A stretch of 64,000 nt of DNA from Stenotrophomonas rhizophila (GCF_003651185.1 NZ_RCDC01000004.1:2032659-2096658), one strand, 5' to 3'; positions 50,154 through 58,510 are shown, counted from the stretch's first letter. The notes: generated from the sequence alone by a model not told the origin. A program made the numbers and translations.

Positions 50154-50434
50154 TCACCGGCCTTCGCACTGAGCCGCGCGCCGCAATGGTCGGCGGCGCC
50201 CGCCTGCCACTCAGTCCTACCGAGTCAAAGGTGCTGCAACTGATCATCGATGCGGGCGAAGCTCCCATCAGCCGCGCCTCGCTGGAAGAGAAGTTGTACG
50301 GCGCCAACACCCGCAAGTCGAACACGGTGGAAGTAACCATCTGCCGCCTGCGCCAGAAGCTGGGCCAGCACGGCTACCGCATCAACGCCACCCGCAACCG
50401 CGGCTACACGATCAGCCAGGACGGTGCCGCATGA
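50150..50434 (+). CDS. OmpR/PhoB-type winged-helix DNA-binding protein without receiver
   Basis: 94 residues from GTG 50150. The complete protein is a Trans_reg_C domain: LSPTESKVLQLIIDAGEAPI, LEEKLYGANTRKSNTVEVTI, CRLRQKLGQHGYRINATRNR, GYTI. No receiver domain is present. It is translationally coupled to the membrane-anchored gene before it. Perhaps the pair works as a split ToxR-like sensor and regulator, or it is simply an early phage activator. Confidence 0.75.
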   Translation: MITGLRTEPRAAMVGGARLPLSPTESKVLQLIIDAGEAPISRASLEEKLYGANTRKSNTVEVTICRLRQKLGQHGYRINATRNRGYTISQDGAA

Positions 50435-50655
50435 TCGCCGCCATTACCTACCCGCTCGCCGAGCGCGCGGCTGGAGCAGCGAAGGCCGTAGCCACCGCCG
50501 CCGCCAGCATGGGCTTCTCTCCCAATCAGGCAGCAGCTGCCGCAGACGTTGCCGCCTTGGCCGTGCTGGATCGCCGAGCCAGCGCCGGCCGGGCCATCGC
50601 CGACGTGCGAAAGAATCTGCGCCGAATGCTGCGCGCCCAAGGCGGTGCCGCATGA
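50431..50655 (+). CDS. Small Ala-rich helical phage protein
   Basis: 74 residues (MIAAITYPLAERAAGAAKAV). Mostly helical, Ala-rich (ADVAALAVLDRRASAGRAIA), with a basic C-terminus (DVRKNLRRMLRAQG). Overlaps both neighbours by ATGA. Unknown function. Confidence 0.5.
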   Translation: MIAAITYPLAERAAGAAKAVATAAASMGFSPNQAAAAADVAALAVLDRRASAGRAIADVRKNLRRMLRAQGGAA

Positions 50656-50987
50656 GCCGCCAGTACCGCGACAATCGCCTAGCGCTGGATACCAGTCTCT
50701 CGGTGCTGGAAGACGCAGCAATGGGCGCCTTTAACGCCGGCTGGGACGCATATCCGCCGGGTGCGCTCTGCGTCGTTCGATCGCAACGCTATGGCCATGC
50801 CCCTGTCGAACGGGAAGCACTGATCGTTGGCACCACCGTCGACTTGCACGTGACCTGCAACGGCAAGCCTTGGGCATCGGTAAGTGTACGAACGAAGAAC
50901 CTGAAAACCGGCAAGTACCGCGTTTTCTACCCATCTGTCGAAGTCGCCGGTATGCCGAGCATTCGCGTCGAAGGTGGTGACTCGTGA
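50652..50987 (+). CDS. Small phage protein
   Basis: 111 residues from ATG 50652 (MSRQYRDNRLALDTSLSVLE). Includes AFNAGWDAYPPGALCVVRSQ and VSVRTKNLKTGKYRVFYPSV, beta-rich. Overlaps the previous stop (ATGA) and the next start (GTGA). No family recognised. Confidence 0.5.
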   Translation: MSRQYRDNRLALDTSLSVLEDAAMGAFNAGWDAYPPGALCVVRSQRYGHAPVEREALIVGTTVDLHVTCNGKPWASVSVRTKNLKTGKYRVFYPSVEVAGMPSIRVEGGDS

Positions 50988-51163
50988 CCGAGCACGACTT
51001 CATTGAACACATGCGCATCGGCATCCCGCCCCTCGCGCGCCCGATCGCGCCTGCAGCCCACCGGTGCGAATGCGACCCGACCAACAACCATATGTGCGAC
51101 GACTGCGAGGCCGTCGACCACGCGCTGCGCCAGCACGCCAGGAGCGAGGACCACATCGAATGA
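50984..51163 (+). CDS. 59-residue Cys-rich micro-protein
   Basis: GTG at 50984 overlaps the preceding stop (GTGA). The product starts MTEHDFIEHMRIGIPPLARP and has RCECDPTNNHMCDDCEAVDH, a C-x-C-x(8)-C-x2-C pattern that could bind zinc. The stop overlaps the next start (ATGA). Too short for most gene callers, but the overlap chain supports it. Confidence 0.55.
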   Translation: MTEHDFIEHMRIGIPPLARPIAPAAHRCECDPTNNHMCDDCEAVDHALRQHARSEDHIE

Positions 51164-51345
51164 GAGCGCCTGCAATCAAGCTGCCGGCCCCGGCCCTGAA
51201 CCAGGACCAGCGCGCGGCATTGGATCGTGCCAAGAGGCCGCGCCGGCACCCGTACCGCATCCACCAAGCCAGCGGCCAGGCTCTGCGCGATGCAGCGGAG
51301 CGACTTGAGCGCATCGCGCCGGGCATGCACAGGCTGGTGCGCTGA
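51160..51345 (+). CDS. 61-residue basic micro-protein
   Basis: ATG 51160 overlaps the previous stop. MRAPAIKLPAPALNQDQRAA, then LDRAKRPRRHPYRIHQASGQ, ending PGMHRLVR. Very basic; perhaps nucleic-acid-binding. Its stop shares a base with the next start (TGATG). Confidence 0.5.
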   Translation: MRAPAIKLPAPALNQDQRAALDRAKRPRRHPYRIHQASGQALRDAAERLERIAPGMHRLVR

Positions 51346-51590
51346 TGGACGGCCTGCATCTCTTGGGCGGCGGTCATGACGCCGTGTTCGCCCGCACCGT
51401 CCGACCGACCGCAGAGCAGCGCATGGAGCGGTACCGGGCTGCACTGGTCGCTCACCCTGATCGCTTCCATGGATTGCGCGTGCAGTTCGGCGAGATGCAC
51501 CAGCGCGCGCTCAAGGCCGGCCACCGGATCAATTACGCCGGATGGCAGAAGCGTATGCCTGCCCTCTGGCCGCGAACGCAATCTCGCTGA
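51345..51590 (+). CDS. Small phage protein
   Basis: 81 residues (MDGLHLLGGGHDAVFARTVR) including TAEQRMERYRAALVAHPDRF and HRINYAGWQKRMPALWPRTQ. Linked to the preceding gene by a one-base overlap. No domain recognised. Confidence 0.5.
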   Translation: MDGLHLLGGGHDAVFARTVRPTAEQRMERYRAALVAHPDRFHGLRVQFGEMHQRALKAGHRINYAGWQKRMPALWPRTQSR

Positions 51591-51668
51591 GCCGTCGGCG
51601 TCACGGACCGACGCCATCCAACCCATCCGGATCGACCGGATCAACAACGACCTCAAGGGCAACTCCCG

Positions 51669-52172
51669 ATGACCCATAAGGATTATGAACCCGGTGCCGT
51701 TCCACCCACCGGTGCAGCAAACAGCCCGACAACGCCGGCAGTGCGGCATGCACAGGGAGCCAATGAGCACTCCCACCAGCCGGCGGACAACGCCCCGACC
51801 ATCGTTGTCGATTTCGCCCAAGAGCCCGAGTTCCCTGAGAAGCCGAATGGCGATGCACCCAAGGTCGAAAACGTTCGGCACCAGGTGGCCGCCTATGTGG
51901 ACGGCTACGGGCTCGCTAAGAGCACCCTCCCCGCTCGCGTCGTGGTGAACGCTGCGGACCTGAGGCACTGCGTCCGCCGGATCCTGAGCCGCATGCAGCG
52001 ACCGCGCCGAGATAAAGCCAAGGCCGATTGGCTGGAACGCCGCAAGGCCGGATCGAAGGAGAAGTGGCGCGACGCGCGCCCCGCACCGCTCACCGCCGCA
52101 GCACTGACCTGGCGCGGCATCCCCATCGAAGGCGTCGGATACACCCGCCACCGCGCCGTTGACAAGACCTGA
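51669..52172 (+). CDS. Phage protein of unknown function
   Basis: 167 residues (MTHKDYEPGAVPPTGAANSP). The first 60 residues are low-complexity; the middle has VRHQVAAYVDGYGLAKSTLP and VNAADLRHCVRRILSRMQRP, the end is basic (RDKAKADWLERRKAGSKEKW). It lies 12 bp upstream of rdgC. Function unknown. Confidence 0.5.
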   Translation: MTHKDYEPGAVPPTGAANSPTTPAVRHAQGANEHSHQPADNAPTIVVDFAQEPEFPEKPNGDAPKVENVRHQVAAYVDGYGLAKSTLPARVVVNAADLRHCVRRILSRMQRPRRDKAKADWLERRKAGSKEKWRDARPAPLTAAALTWRGIPIEGVGYTRHRAVDKT

Positions 52173-52184
52173 TCTGGAGATCAC

Positions 52185-53093
52185 ATGTTCCTTCGCAACC
52201 TGATCCTGTTCCGCTTTCCGACCGCCATCGATTTCTCCGAAGTGGATGCGCTGCTGCCGCAGATGCAGCTGAAGCCGGTTGGCCCACTGGAAATGACCTC
52301 ACGCGGGTTCATTTCACCGTTCGGCCGGGAGGAAACCGCCGTCCTGTCCCACCGCATCGGCGACTGGCTGTGGCTCACCGTCGGCACCGAGAAGAAGATC
52401 CTGCCTGCCTCGGCGGTCAACAACCTATTGGCAGCCAAGATCGAGAAACTCGAGCAGACCGAGGGGCGCAAGCCGGGCGGCCGTGAGCGGAAGAGTATGA
52501 AAGACGACCTCCTGCACGAGCTGATGCCGCTCGCCCTGATTACCTCTGGCCGCACCGACGTGTTCTTGGACATGAAACGCGGGGTCGCGTTCGTGGATAG
52601 CAGCAGCCGCGGCAACGGCGAGAGCGTTATCTCTGATATCCGCGCCCTGCTGGGCTCCTTTCCTGCCATGCCACTGAACGCCGAAGTCCCCACCCGATCG
52701 GTGCTGACCGGCTGGATCGCTGGCGAGCCCCTGCCGGAAGGCCTGAGCCTGGGCGATGAAGCCGAACTGCGTGATCCCGTCGAAGGAGGCAGCGTAGCCC
52801 GCCTGCAGAAACAGGAGCTGCTGAGCGATGAGATCGGCCGTCACCTGGACGCGGGCAAGCAGGTCACCAAGCTTGCCTTGGTCCTGCAGGACAACCTGTC
52901 TTTCGTGCTGGGCGATGACCTGATTTTGCGGAAGCTGAAGTTCCTGGACGGCGCGCTGGACAAGCTGGCCGATGCCGACGTGGACGGCCGGCGCGCGGAA
53001 CTGGATGCGCGCTTTGCGCTGCAGACCGGTGAGTTGGGCCAGCTCTTCGACGTGCTGGCCGCCGCCTTCCGCATCAGCAGCGCGGGCGCCTGA
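52185..53093 (+). CDS. rdgC: RdgC recombination-associated protein
   Basis: 302 residues (MFLRNLILFRFPTAIDFSEV) with GGAG 7 nt upstream. The whole length follows RdgC: MTSRGFISPFGREETAVLSH, WLWLTVGTEKKILPASAVNN, DDLLHELMPLALITSGRTDV and LDMKRGVAFVDSSSRGN. RdgC forms a ring around double-stranded DNA and counteracts RecA. Phage copies may limit recombination or RecA-driven events; the host copy must be elsewhere. Confidence 0.93.
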   Translation: MFLRNLILFRFPTAIDFSEVDALLPQMQLKPVGPLEMTSRGFISPFGREETAVLSHRIGDWLWLTVGTEKKILPASAVNNLLAAKIEKLEQTEGRKPGGRERKSMKDDLLHELMPLALITSGRTDVFLDMKRGVAFVDSSSRGNGESVISDIRALLGSFPAMPLNAEVPTRSVLTGWIAGEPLPEGLSLGDEAELRDPVEGGSVARLQKQELLSDEIGRHLDAGKQVTKLALVLQDNLSFVLGDDLILRKLKFLDGALDKLADADVDGRRAELDARFALQTGELGQLFDVLAAAFRISSAGA

Positions 53094-53095
53094 GC

Positions 53096-53635
53096 ATGCA
53101 GACGCCGACCGTCGCCTCTACGGTGCGCGCCATGCGCCGCGCTGGCGCCGCCGGCGAGCCGGTGCCGGCGGAGGTAGCGGCTGCCTGGGCAAAGGTCTTC
53201 ATGGAGCAGCTGTATGGCTCGCAGAAGCCGGTCCGCTACGAATGCCGGCGGCGCGGCAGCAGAGAGCCCTGGGAAGAGGCCGAGCTCGAGGACGTGGCCA
53301 ACCCGCGGCGCCGCAATCTGATCATTCGCGCGCTCTACCTGCACCCGCCGGTCGGAAGGCAGGAGCACCGGTGGCCGCCCGGAAGCAACGGTGATGGCCG
53401 ATGCCTGGACTGCGACGAGGCCGAATGGCTCGCAGGGCCGGACTGCCGGCCGCACGCCCCGCTCCGCGACCACCGCTCATCCGTGCCCTTCCGCATCACC
53501 TGGCTGATCGAGCCGCTCGAAAAGCTCCAGTACCTGACTAAGTTCCTCGGCCCGACAGACCGCGCCAAGTGGCGCAACGAAACCACCTACCTCATCGACC
53601 GCATCAGAGACCACGAGAAGGGAAGCCAGCCATGA
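53096..53635 (+). CDS. Phage protein with Cys pair
   Basis: 179 residues (MQTPTVASTVRAMRRAGAAG). It has AAWAKVFMEQLYGSQKPVRY, RWPPGSNGDGRCLDCDEAEW, and the end TDRAKWRNETTYLIDRIRDH. The CxxC could bind metal. Two nt after rdgC, so co-transcribed. Unknown function. Confidence 0.5.
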   Translation: MQTPTVASTVRAMRRAGAAGEPVPAEVAAAWAKVFMEQLYGSQKPVRYECRRRGSREPWEEAELEDVANPRRRNLIIRALYLHPPVGRQEHRWPPGSNGDGRCLDCDEAEWLAGPDCRPHAPLRDHRSSVPFRITWLIEPLEKLQYLTKFLGPTDRAKWRNETTYLIDRIRDHEKGSQP

Positions 53636-54408
53636 CAACCGAGAAGCCCGCCGCGCCACTCAGCACCAGCGATGGCGCCCGCTGCTACATCGCTCACTTC
53701 TTCGCGCGCGAGATGCGTCGACACGACTTCACTACCTACATCGCGACTGAACTGGCTGCCGACTTCGCATGCGCGCTGGCCCAGTACCTCGCCGCAACTG
53801 GCAAGCAGCCGGTTGGCGAGGTGCAGGGGGATGCGCGGGCAAAGTGGCTGGAGGTTCGTGGTCTGGCCGCGGGCATCGTCAAGAATCTCGAAGCATTCGC
53901 CGCATCGCCGCACAAGGCGGCATGGTGCGGGGCGCTGGATGATTCGCTGTCGTTCGCTGATCAGATCGAAAAGGATGCGGCCGCCGCCCTCGCTGCCCGC
54001 CAGCCGGTTCGCATCTACGGTTGCTGCGCGCAGCCGGAGGGTGAGCTGCACACTGCCGAATGCCCGAACATGCGTCACCTCGCCGCCCGCCAGCCGGGGG
54101 CGCAGCCGCCTGTCGGGCAGGTACGCACAAGGGTCGATGGTGGCTTCATCGCCGAGCTGTTCCCTGGCGTGGCGGATCGCGTGAGCAACATGGCACCGCT
54201 TTATGTCGCTGCGCCCGCGCAGGGCATCGACCTGGGGCCGTTCCGCACCCAGGTTGCCGAGTTGCTGCGCATGGAGTTCGATCTGGAAGTCGCAGATCCG
54301 GAAGACCACCGGCACGACGATGGGGCAAGCGAAGCCGAACGGATCGCCAGCAAGATCGCGGCCCTGATCGACCAGCGCGATGCAGCGCCGGGGGTGGGCA
54401 ATGGCTGA
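53632..54408 (+). CDS. Phage protein of unknown function
   Basis: 258 residues from ATG 53632, overlapping the previous stop (ATGA). Contains HFFAREMRRHDFTTYIATEL, AACFAxAL-like helices, a Cys pair region (YGCCAQPEGELHTAECPNMR), and a C-terminal segment with IDLGPFRTQVAELLRMEFDL. Helical. Function not recognised. Confidence 0.5.
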   Translation: MTTEKPAAPLSTSDGARCYIAHFFAREMRRHDFTTYIATELAADFACALAQYLAATGKQPVGEVQGDARAKWLEVRGLAAGIVKNLEAFAASPHKAAWCGALDDSLSFADQIEKDAAAALAARQPVRIYGCCAQPEGELHTAECPNMRHLAARQPGAQPPVGQVRTRVDGGFIAELFPGVADRVSNMAPLYVAAPAQGIDLGPFRTQVAELLRMEFDLEVADPEDHRHDDGASEAERIASKIAALIDQRDAAPGVGNG

Positions 54409-54413
54409 GTTAG

Positions 54414-54644
54414 TTACTCATCCTCAGGGAGCGATTCCACCACTTTCAGTGCTTGGTTTTTCGCAAGGATCAGCGCCTCGCCAGGATACGGACAAATGTC
54501 CGTGCTTCCCCGGGCAACCGAACGGTCGAAATTGCACTGATGAGCATGGTAAATCGCCCAATGCCCAGTCCATTGGCCCGCAGCACAACGCTGCTCGCCA
54601 GTCGCACTCCAGTGAACAAGATATGGACCAACGAGCTCGTACAT
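54414..54644 (-). CDS. 76-residue protein on the opposite strand of the early operon
   Basis: MYELVGPYLVHWSATGEQRC, then WTGHWAIYHAHQCNFDRSVA and ICPYPGEALILAKNQALKVV. The ATG at 54644 follows GGGAGGA at good spacing, the best ribosome binding site in this stretch. Its strand opposes all neighbours, so it is probably an independently expressed accessory gene. No family recognised. Confidence 0.55.
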   Translation of the reverse strand: MYELVGPYLVHWSATGEQRCAAGQWTGHWAIYHAHQCNFDRSVARGSTDICPYPGEALILAKNQALKVVESLPEDE

Positions 54645-54828
54645 CTGGCAGTTCCTCCCTGATTGACGTCGGCGTCCACGACTGTGCCGCCACGCCTTCG
54701 AGTTGCCTATTCACTAGCCAGTGTAGGAAAAGTCCGTCACAGACACTGCAGGCTTGTGATCACCCTACCACCCTGGCCACCGTCAAGCCGCCGCGTGACC
54801 GGCGCACCAGGCTGCGGGAGGACGTGTA

Positions 54829-55440
54829 ATGCGCGAGCGACCCATCCTGTTCAACGGCGCCATGGTGCGCGCCATCCTTTCTGGCGCGAAGACGCAGACC
54901 CGGCGCGCGGTGAAGGGCGTCGCGCTGGACTGGCTCGGCAAGGCCCAGTTCACGCCCGAGTACGTCGCCAGTCCGGGCAACGACCTTTGCCCCTTCGGCC
55001 AGCCCGGCGACCGGCTGTGGGTGCGGGAGAGCTTCACCGACCTGCGCGGCACTGGTATCGAGCATCGACCCAATATTGATGGCCCCATCCAGCGCTATGC
55101 CTATTCGGCAGACACGCTGCCGGGCTCGCCTGGCGATTACGCCCGAAAGGACTACGGGATCAAGTGGCGGCCCAGCATCCACATGCCGCGCGAAGCATGC
55201 CGCCTGGTGCTGGAGATCACCAACGTGCGCGTGGAGCGGCTGCATGACATCAGCGAGGCCGACGCGCTGGCCGAGGGGATCGATCGCGAGGCCATGAACG
55301 GTTATGCGCGCACCGGCATGCACAGATCCGCAGGATTCGCCTTCCGCGACCTGTGGACCAGCACCGGCGGCGGCTGGGTCAGCAACCCGTGGGTGTGGGT
55401 CATCGAGTTCAACAAGATCAACGAGGTTTCCAATGGCTGA
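54829..55440 (+). CDS. ASCH-domain phage protein
   Basis: 203 residues (MRERPILFNGAMVRAILSGA). KTQTRRAVKGVALDWLGKAQ and GQPGDRLWVRESFTDL match the ASCH-type phage protein family (PILF-x-G-x-M-V-x-A-I-L-x-G-x-K-T-Q-T-R-R). ASCH domains are thought to bind RNA. It is directly upstream of the cytosine methylase and overlaps it by 8 nt; the pair often goes together in phages. Confidence 0.8.
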   Translation: MRERPILFNGAMVRAILSGAKTQTRRAVKGVALDWLGKAQFTPEYVASPGNDLCPFGQPGDRLWVRESFTDLRGTGIEHRPNIDGPIQRYAYSADTLPGSPGDYARKDYGIKWRPSIHMPREACRLVLEITNVRVERLHDISEADALAEGIDREAMNGYARTGMHRSAGFAFRDLWTSTGGGWVSNPWVWVIEFNKINEVSNG

Positions 55441-57340
55441 TGGCTCCCGCTCGTTCAATTTTCCGCTGCCGCAGCGCTCGCGCCTGCGCGCCGGTGAGAT
55501 CGTGGTCGATCTGTTCGCCGGCGGCGGCGGCGCCAGCGAGGCGCTGAAGCAGGCGCTGGGCCAAGACCCGGCGCTCGCCTACAACCACGACGCGCTGGCG
55601 ATCGGCATGCACGCGGCGAACCACCCGCTCACCAGCCACCACCGCGAGGACATCTGGCATGCGGACCCGCGCGTTGACGTGGCCGGCCGCGCGATCGGAT
55701 GGTTCCATGCCTCGCCGGACTGCACGCACTTCAGCCAGGCTAAGGGCGGCCAGCCGCGCAGCCGGAAGACCCGTGCGCTGTCCTGGGTTGTGATTAAGTG
55801 GATCGGCATGCTGCTGCGCGCTGACCTGGTCAACGGCACCAACACCGCGCCGCGCATCTTCTCCATGGAGAACGTGTGGCAGATCCTGACCTGGGGCCCG
55901 CTGATCGCCAAGCGCTGCAAGACCACCGGTCGTGTCCTGAAGATGGACGGCACCGTTGCTGAGCGCGGCGAGCGTGTGCCGGTCGAGCATCAGCAGCTTG
56001 TGCCGGACAAGAGCCGCACCGGCCGTACCTGGCGCCAGTTCGTCGCCGCGCTGCGTGCGCTGGGCTACGTGGTCGAATGGAAAAAGCTGGTGGCGAGCGA
56101 CTACGGCGCCGGCACCAGCCGGGTGCGCCTGTTCCTGCTGGGCCGTCGCGACGGCGAGCCGATCGTGTGGCCTGCGGCAAGCCACGGCACCGCGCCGGGC
56201 CAGAAGCCGCGCGTATCGGCCGCCGACTGCTTGGACTTCAGTATTCCCTGCCCGTCCATCTTAGGGCGCAAGCGGCCGCTGGCCGACGCCACGATGCGCC
56301 GCATCGCCAAGGGCACCATGCGCCACGTCATCCAGTCTGCGGACCCGTTCATCGTGCCGGTGACACACCAGGGCGCCGACCGCGTCCATGGCGTGCACGA
56401 GCCGCTGCGCACCATTACCGCCGCCAATCGCGGCGAGCTGATGTTGGCGATGCCGGAACTGGCGCCCTTTATCACCGAGCATGCCAACGCCAGCACCCAG
56501 CGGACCATGGATGCGAGCGACCCGCTGCGCACGATGTGCGCCGGGGTGAAGGGCGGCCACTTCTCGGTGGTGACACCGATCCTCGCCGGCGTCGGCGGGC
56601 GCGCTGGCCAGTCCGAGCCGCGGTCAGGTGGCGATCCGCTGCACACGACGACCGCCAAGGCCGACACCGCGCTGGTGGCGCCGCACCTGGTGAAGTTCCG
56701 AGGCGACAGCATCGGCACGCCCGCCACTGAGCCAGTGCCAACGATCACCTCGGGTGCCGGCGCCGCCCGCCCGGCTGGCGCTGCGCACGCGCTGGGCGTA
56801 TCCACCGCCTTCATGGTCCAGGCCGCGCACGGCGAAGGTCGACCAGGCGGTGCACAGCGCTGGGGAGCTGGCAGCAAGTCCGCCGATCTGCCAGTTGGCA
56901 CGGTGACCGCCAGCGGAAACGGCGGCCAAGCGGTTGCAGAGGCAGAGCTGGCAGAGCTATCGCCCGAGCACCACGAGGGCGCGCTGCGGGTGGCCGCCTT
57001 CTTGGTCAAGTACTACGGCACCGGCGCCAACGTGCCGAGCCTGACCGATCCCGCCGACACGATCACCACGAAAGACCGGCTGGCGCTGGTCACGGTGGTC
57101 ATCAAGGGCACGCCCTACGTCATCGTCGATATCGGCCTGCGCATGCTCAAGCCGCACGAGCTGTACCGCGCGCAGGGCTTCCCGGTGGGCTACATCATCG
57201 ATCGCACTGCCAACGGCACCCCGCTGACCACCAGCGCGGCCGTACGCATGGTCGGCAACAGCGTCAGCCCGCCGCCGCTGCGCGCCCTGGCAGAGGCAAA
57301 CCTGGACCAGGTGGCGCTGCCGCTGGCGGAGGTGGCCTGA
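55433..57340 (+). CDS. Phage DNA cytosine-5 methyltransferase with repeated target domain
   Basis: 635 residues from ATG 55433 (MADGSRSFNFPLPQRSRLRA). SAM motif VVDLFAGGGGASEA (about 22-36), catalytic loop FHASPDCTHFSQAKGG (about 93; PDC in place of PCQ, as in this phage family), MENVWQIL (about 144), and VRLFLLGRRDGEPIVW. Residues 320-555 hold six short repeats of the type (D/E)-P-x-x-T-(I/V/M/T)-T-A (for example HEPLRTITAANRG, SDPLRTMCAG, TDPADTITTKD), inserted before the C-terminal motifs. It should protect phage DNA from restriction. Confidence 0.88.
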   Translation: MADGSRSFNFPLPQRSRLRAGEIVVDLFAGGGGASEALKQALGQDPALAYNHDALAIGMHAANHPLTSHHREDIWHADPRVDVAGRAIGWFHASPDCTHFSQAKGGQPRSRKTRALSWVVIKWIGMLLRADLVNGTNTAPRIFSMENVWQILTWGPLIAKRCKTTGRVLKMDGTVAERGERVPVEHQQLVPDKSRTGRTWRQFVAALRALGYVVEWKKLVASDYGAGTSRVRLFLLGRRDGEPIVWPAASHGTAPGQKPRVSAADCLDFSIPCPSILGRKRPLADATMRRIAKGTMRHVIQSADPFIVPVTHQGADRVHGVHEPLRTITAANRGELMLAMPELAPFITEHANASTQRTMDASDPLRTMCAGVKGGHFSVVTPILAGVGGRAGQSEPRSGGDPLHTTTAKADTALVAPHLVKFRGDSIGTPATEPVPTITSGAGAARPAGAAHALGVSTAFMVQAAHGEGRPGGAQRWGAGSKSADLPVGTVTASGNGGQAVAEAELAELSPEHHEGALRVAAFLVKYYGTGANVPSLTDPADTITTKDRLALVTVVIKGTPYVIVDIGLRMLKPHELYRAQGFPVGYIIDRTANGTPLTTSAAVRMVGNSVSPPPLRALAEANLDQVALPLAEVA

Positions 57341-57444
57341 TGAACTCCATCACCCAAGCCAAGCAAAAAGCGCGCGTGTTGATCGGAGAGGCGCGTACTC
57401 GACGGCAGCTTGGACTCGACCTGGCACTTGGAGACGTCCCATGA
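57340..57444 (+). CDS. 34-residue micro-protein
   Basis: ATG 57340 shares a base with the methylase stop (TGATG). MNSITQAKQKARVLIGEART then RRQLGLDLALGDVP, basic and helical. The stop overlaps the next start (ATGA). Kept because of this overlap chain; function unknown. Confidence 0.45.
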   Translation: MNSITQAKQKARVLIGEARTRRQLGLDLALGDVP

Positions 57445-57764
57445 GCCCCGGCCCCAAAGCCGCATCCGTACGCGCCGCCCTGCGCGGCGCCGCCCCCGCG
57501 CACGTCACAGTGCGCGACATGATCCGCCGGTACTGCCGCGAGCACGGGAAGCAGTTGTCCTGCCTCGCGCCCGCATGGGACTGCAAAGTACTCAGCGTAT
57601 GGCGCGTGTTCGGCCGCAGCCGGCCTCTGCTTCCGCGCCAAGTTGAGGGGGTGATCACCCTGCTGCAGCTGGATGAATTCGACGCCAACGATCTGCGCCT
57701 CCGCGCCGCGCGCGAGGCCGGCTGGAGTATCGACCCATCGATGCTGCTGCAGGGGGATGTTTGA
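57441..57764 (+). CDS. Small phage protein, possibly DNA-binding
   Basis: 107 residues (MSPGPKAASVRAALRGAAPA). TVRDMIRRYCREHGKQLSCL and VEGVITLLQLDEFDANDLRL are helical and basic at the start. No family recognised. It precedes the final two genes of the operon. Confidence 0.5.
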   Translation: MSPGPKAASVRAALRGAAPAHVTVRDMIRRYCREHGKQLSCLAPAWDCKVLSVWRVFGRSRPLLPRQVEGVITLLQLDEFDANDLRLRAAREAGWSIDPSMLLQGDV

Positions 57765-57819
57765 GCAATCGCAGAAGCACGTGCAGATCCATCGAAATGC
57801 ATAGGAAGGAGGAAGAGCC

Positions 57820-58224
57820 TTGAATAATGAGCACATCGCCACGGAGAGCCGATCTCCACTGGCCCACCAGCAGCGCACTGCGATCGCGGTTGCAGCAGCA
57901 CTTGAAACCGCCCTCACCAGTGCGGAACAGTGCGCCGGCGGCGGATGGTCGCTGACTTTCACGTTCGTGGGAGAGCCGCAGCTGCAGGCCGCCCGCGATG
58001 CTTGGCGCGCTTACGCCGTCGCCACGATCGACACGCCGGCTCCGCTGGCGGAAACAGCGAGCCAGAGGCTGACGGCCCAGATCGGCCTGGCCCTATTCAA
58101 CGACCCAACCCTGGATCTGATGCAGATCGCAAACCAGGTGAACATCGCCCGCGCGGCGTCACAAGCCGCGCTGCTGCCGATATTCCCATCTGAAGAAACG
58201 GAGGCTCGTCATGGGCGCAGCTGA
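57820..58224 (+). CDS. Phage protein with TTG start
   Basis: 134 residues. TTG at 57820 is chosen because AAGGAGGAAG, a near-perfect ribosome binding site, lies just upstream and no ATG follows soon. The protein is helical (TAIAVAAALETALTSAEQCA, RAYAVATIDTPAPLAETASQ). It overlaps the AlpA gene by 14 nt. Function unknown. Confidence 0.55.
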   Translation: MNNEHIATESRSPLAHQQRTAIAVAAALETALTSAEQCAGGGWSLTFTFVGEPQLQAARDAWRAYAVATIDTPAPLAETASQRLTAQIGLALFNDPTLDLMQIANQVNIARAASQAALLPIFPSEETEARHGRS

Positions 58225-58465
58225 AACTATCCCCGAAGTCCTGCTGAAGCTCGAGCAGGTTGAAGCCCAAACCGGGATGAAGAAGAGCTACATCTACCGC
58301 GAGATGGAAAAGGGGACGTTCCCACCCAAGCACAAGATCGGAGGCGGAACGCGCTGGTATCAGAGCGATGTTCAGCGGTGGATCCACGCACGCCGTCGCG
58401 CCCCTCTGTGGACCCCGGAGAACGCGGTGCAGGTGGCGGCCAACTGTGACGGCAGCGGAGCCTAA
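58211..58465 (+). CDS. AlpA-family regulator / excisionase-like protein
   Basis: 84 residues (MGAAETIPEVLLKLEQVEAQ). TGMKKSYIYREMEKGTFPPK and GGGTRWYQSDVQRWIHARR are the AlpA/MerR-like winged-helix signature. AlpA proteins regulate integrase or act as recombination directionality factors. It lies beside attR, 45 bp from the repeat, at the opposite end from the integrase, so in the excised circle it would sit next to attP. Excision role inferred. Confidence 0.85.
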   Translation: MGAAETIPEVLLKLEQVEAQTGMKKSYIYREMEKGTFPPKHKIGGGTRWYQSDVQRWIHARRRAPLWTPENAVQVAANCDGSGA

Positions 58466-58485
58466 ACGGTCACCGAGCGGTCACC
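58464..58485. repeat. Right copy of 22-bp GGTCACC repeat (candidate integrase arm site)
   Basis: Identical over 22 bp with 8306-8327, same orientation; two GGTCACC units 11 bp apart. It starts at the AlpA stop codon and lies 26 bp from attR. Confidence 0.5.
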
Positions 58486-58510
58486 GGACGGCGCAGGCTT
58501 GACGACGAGG

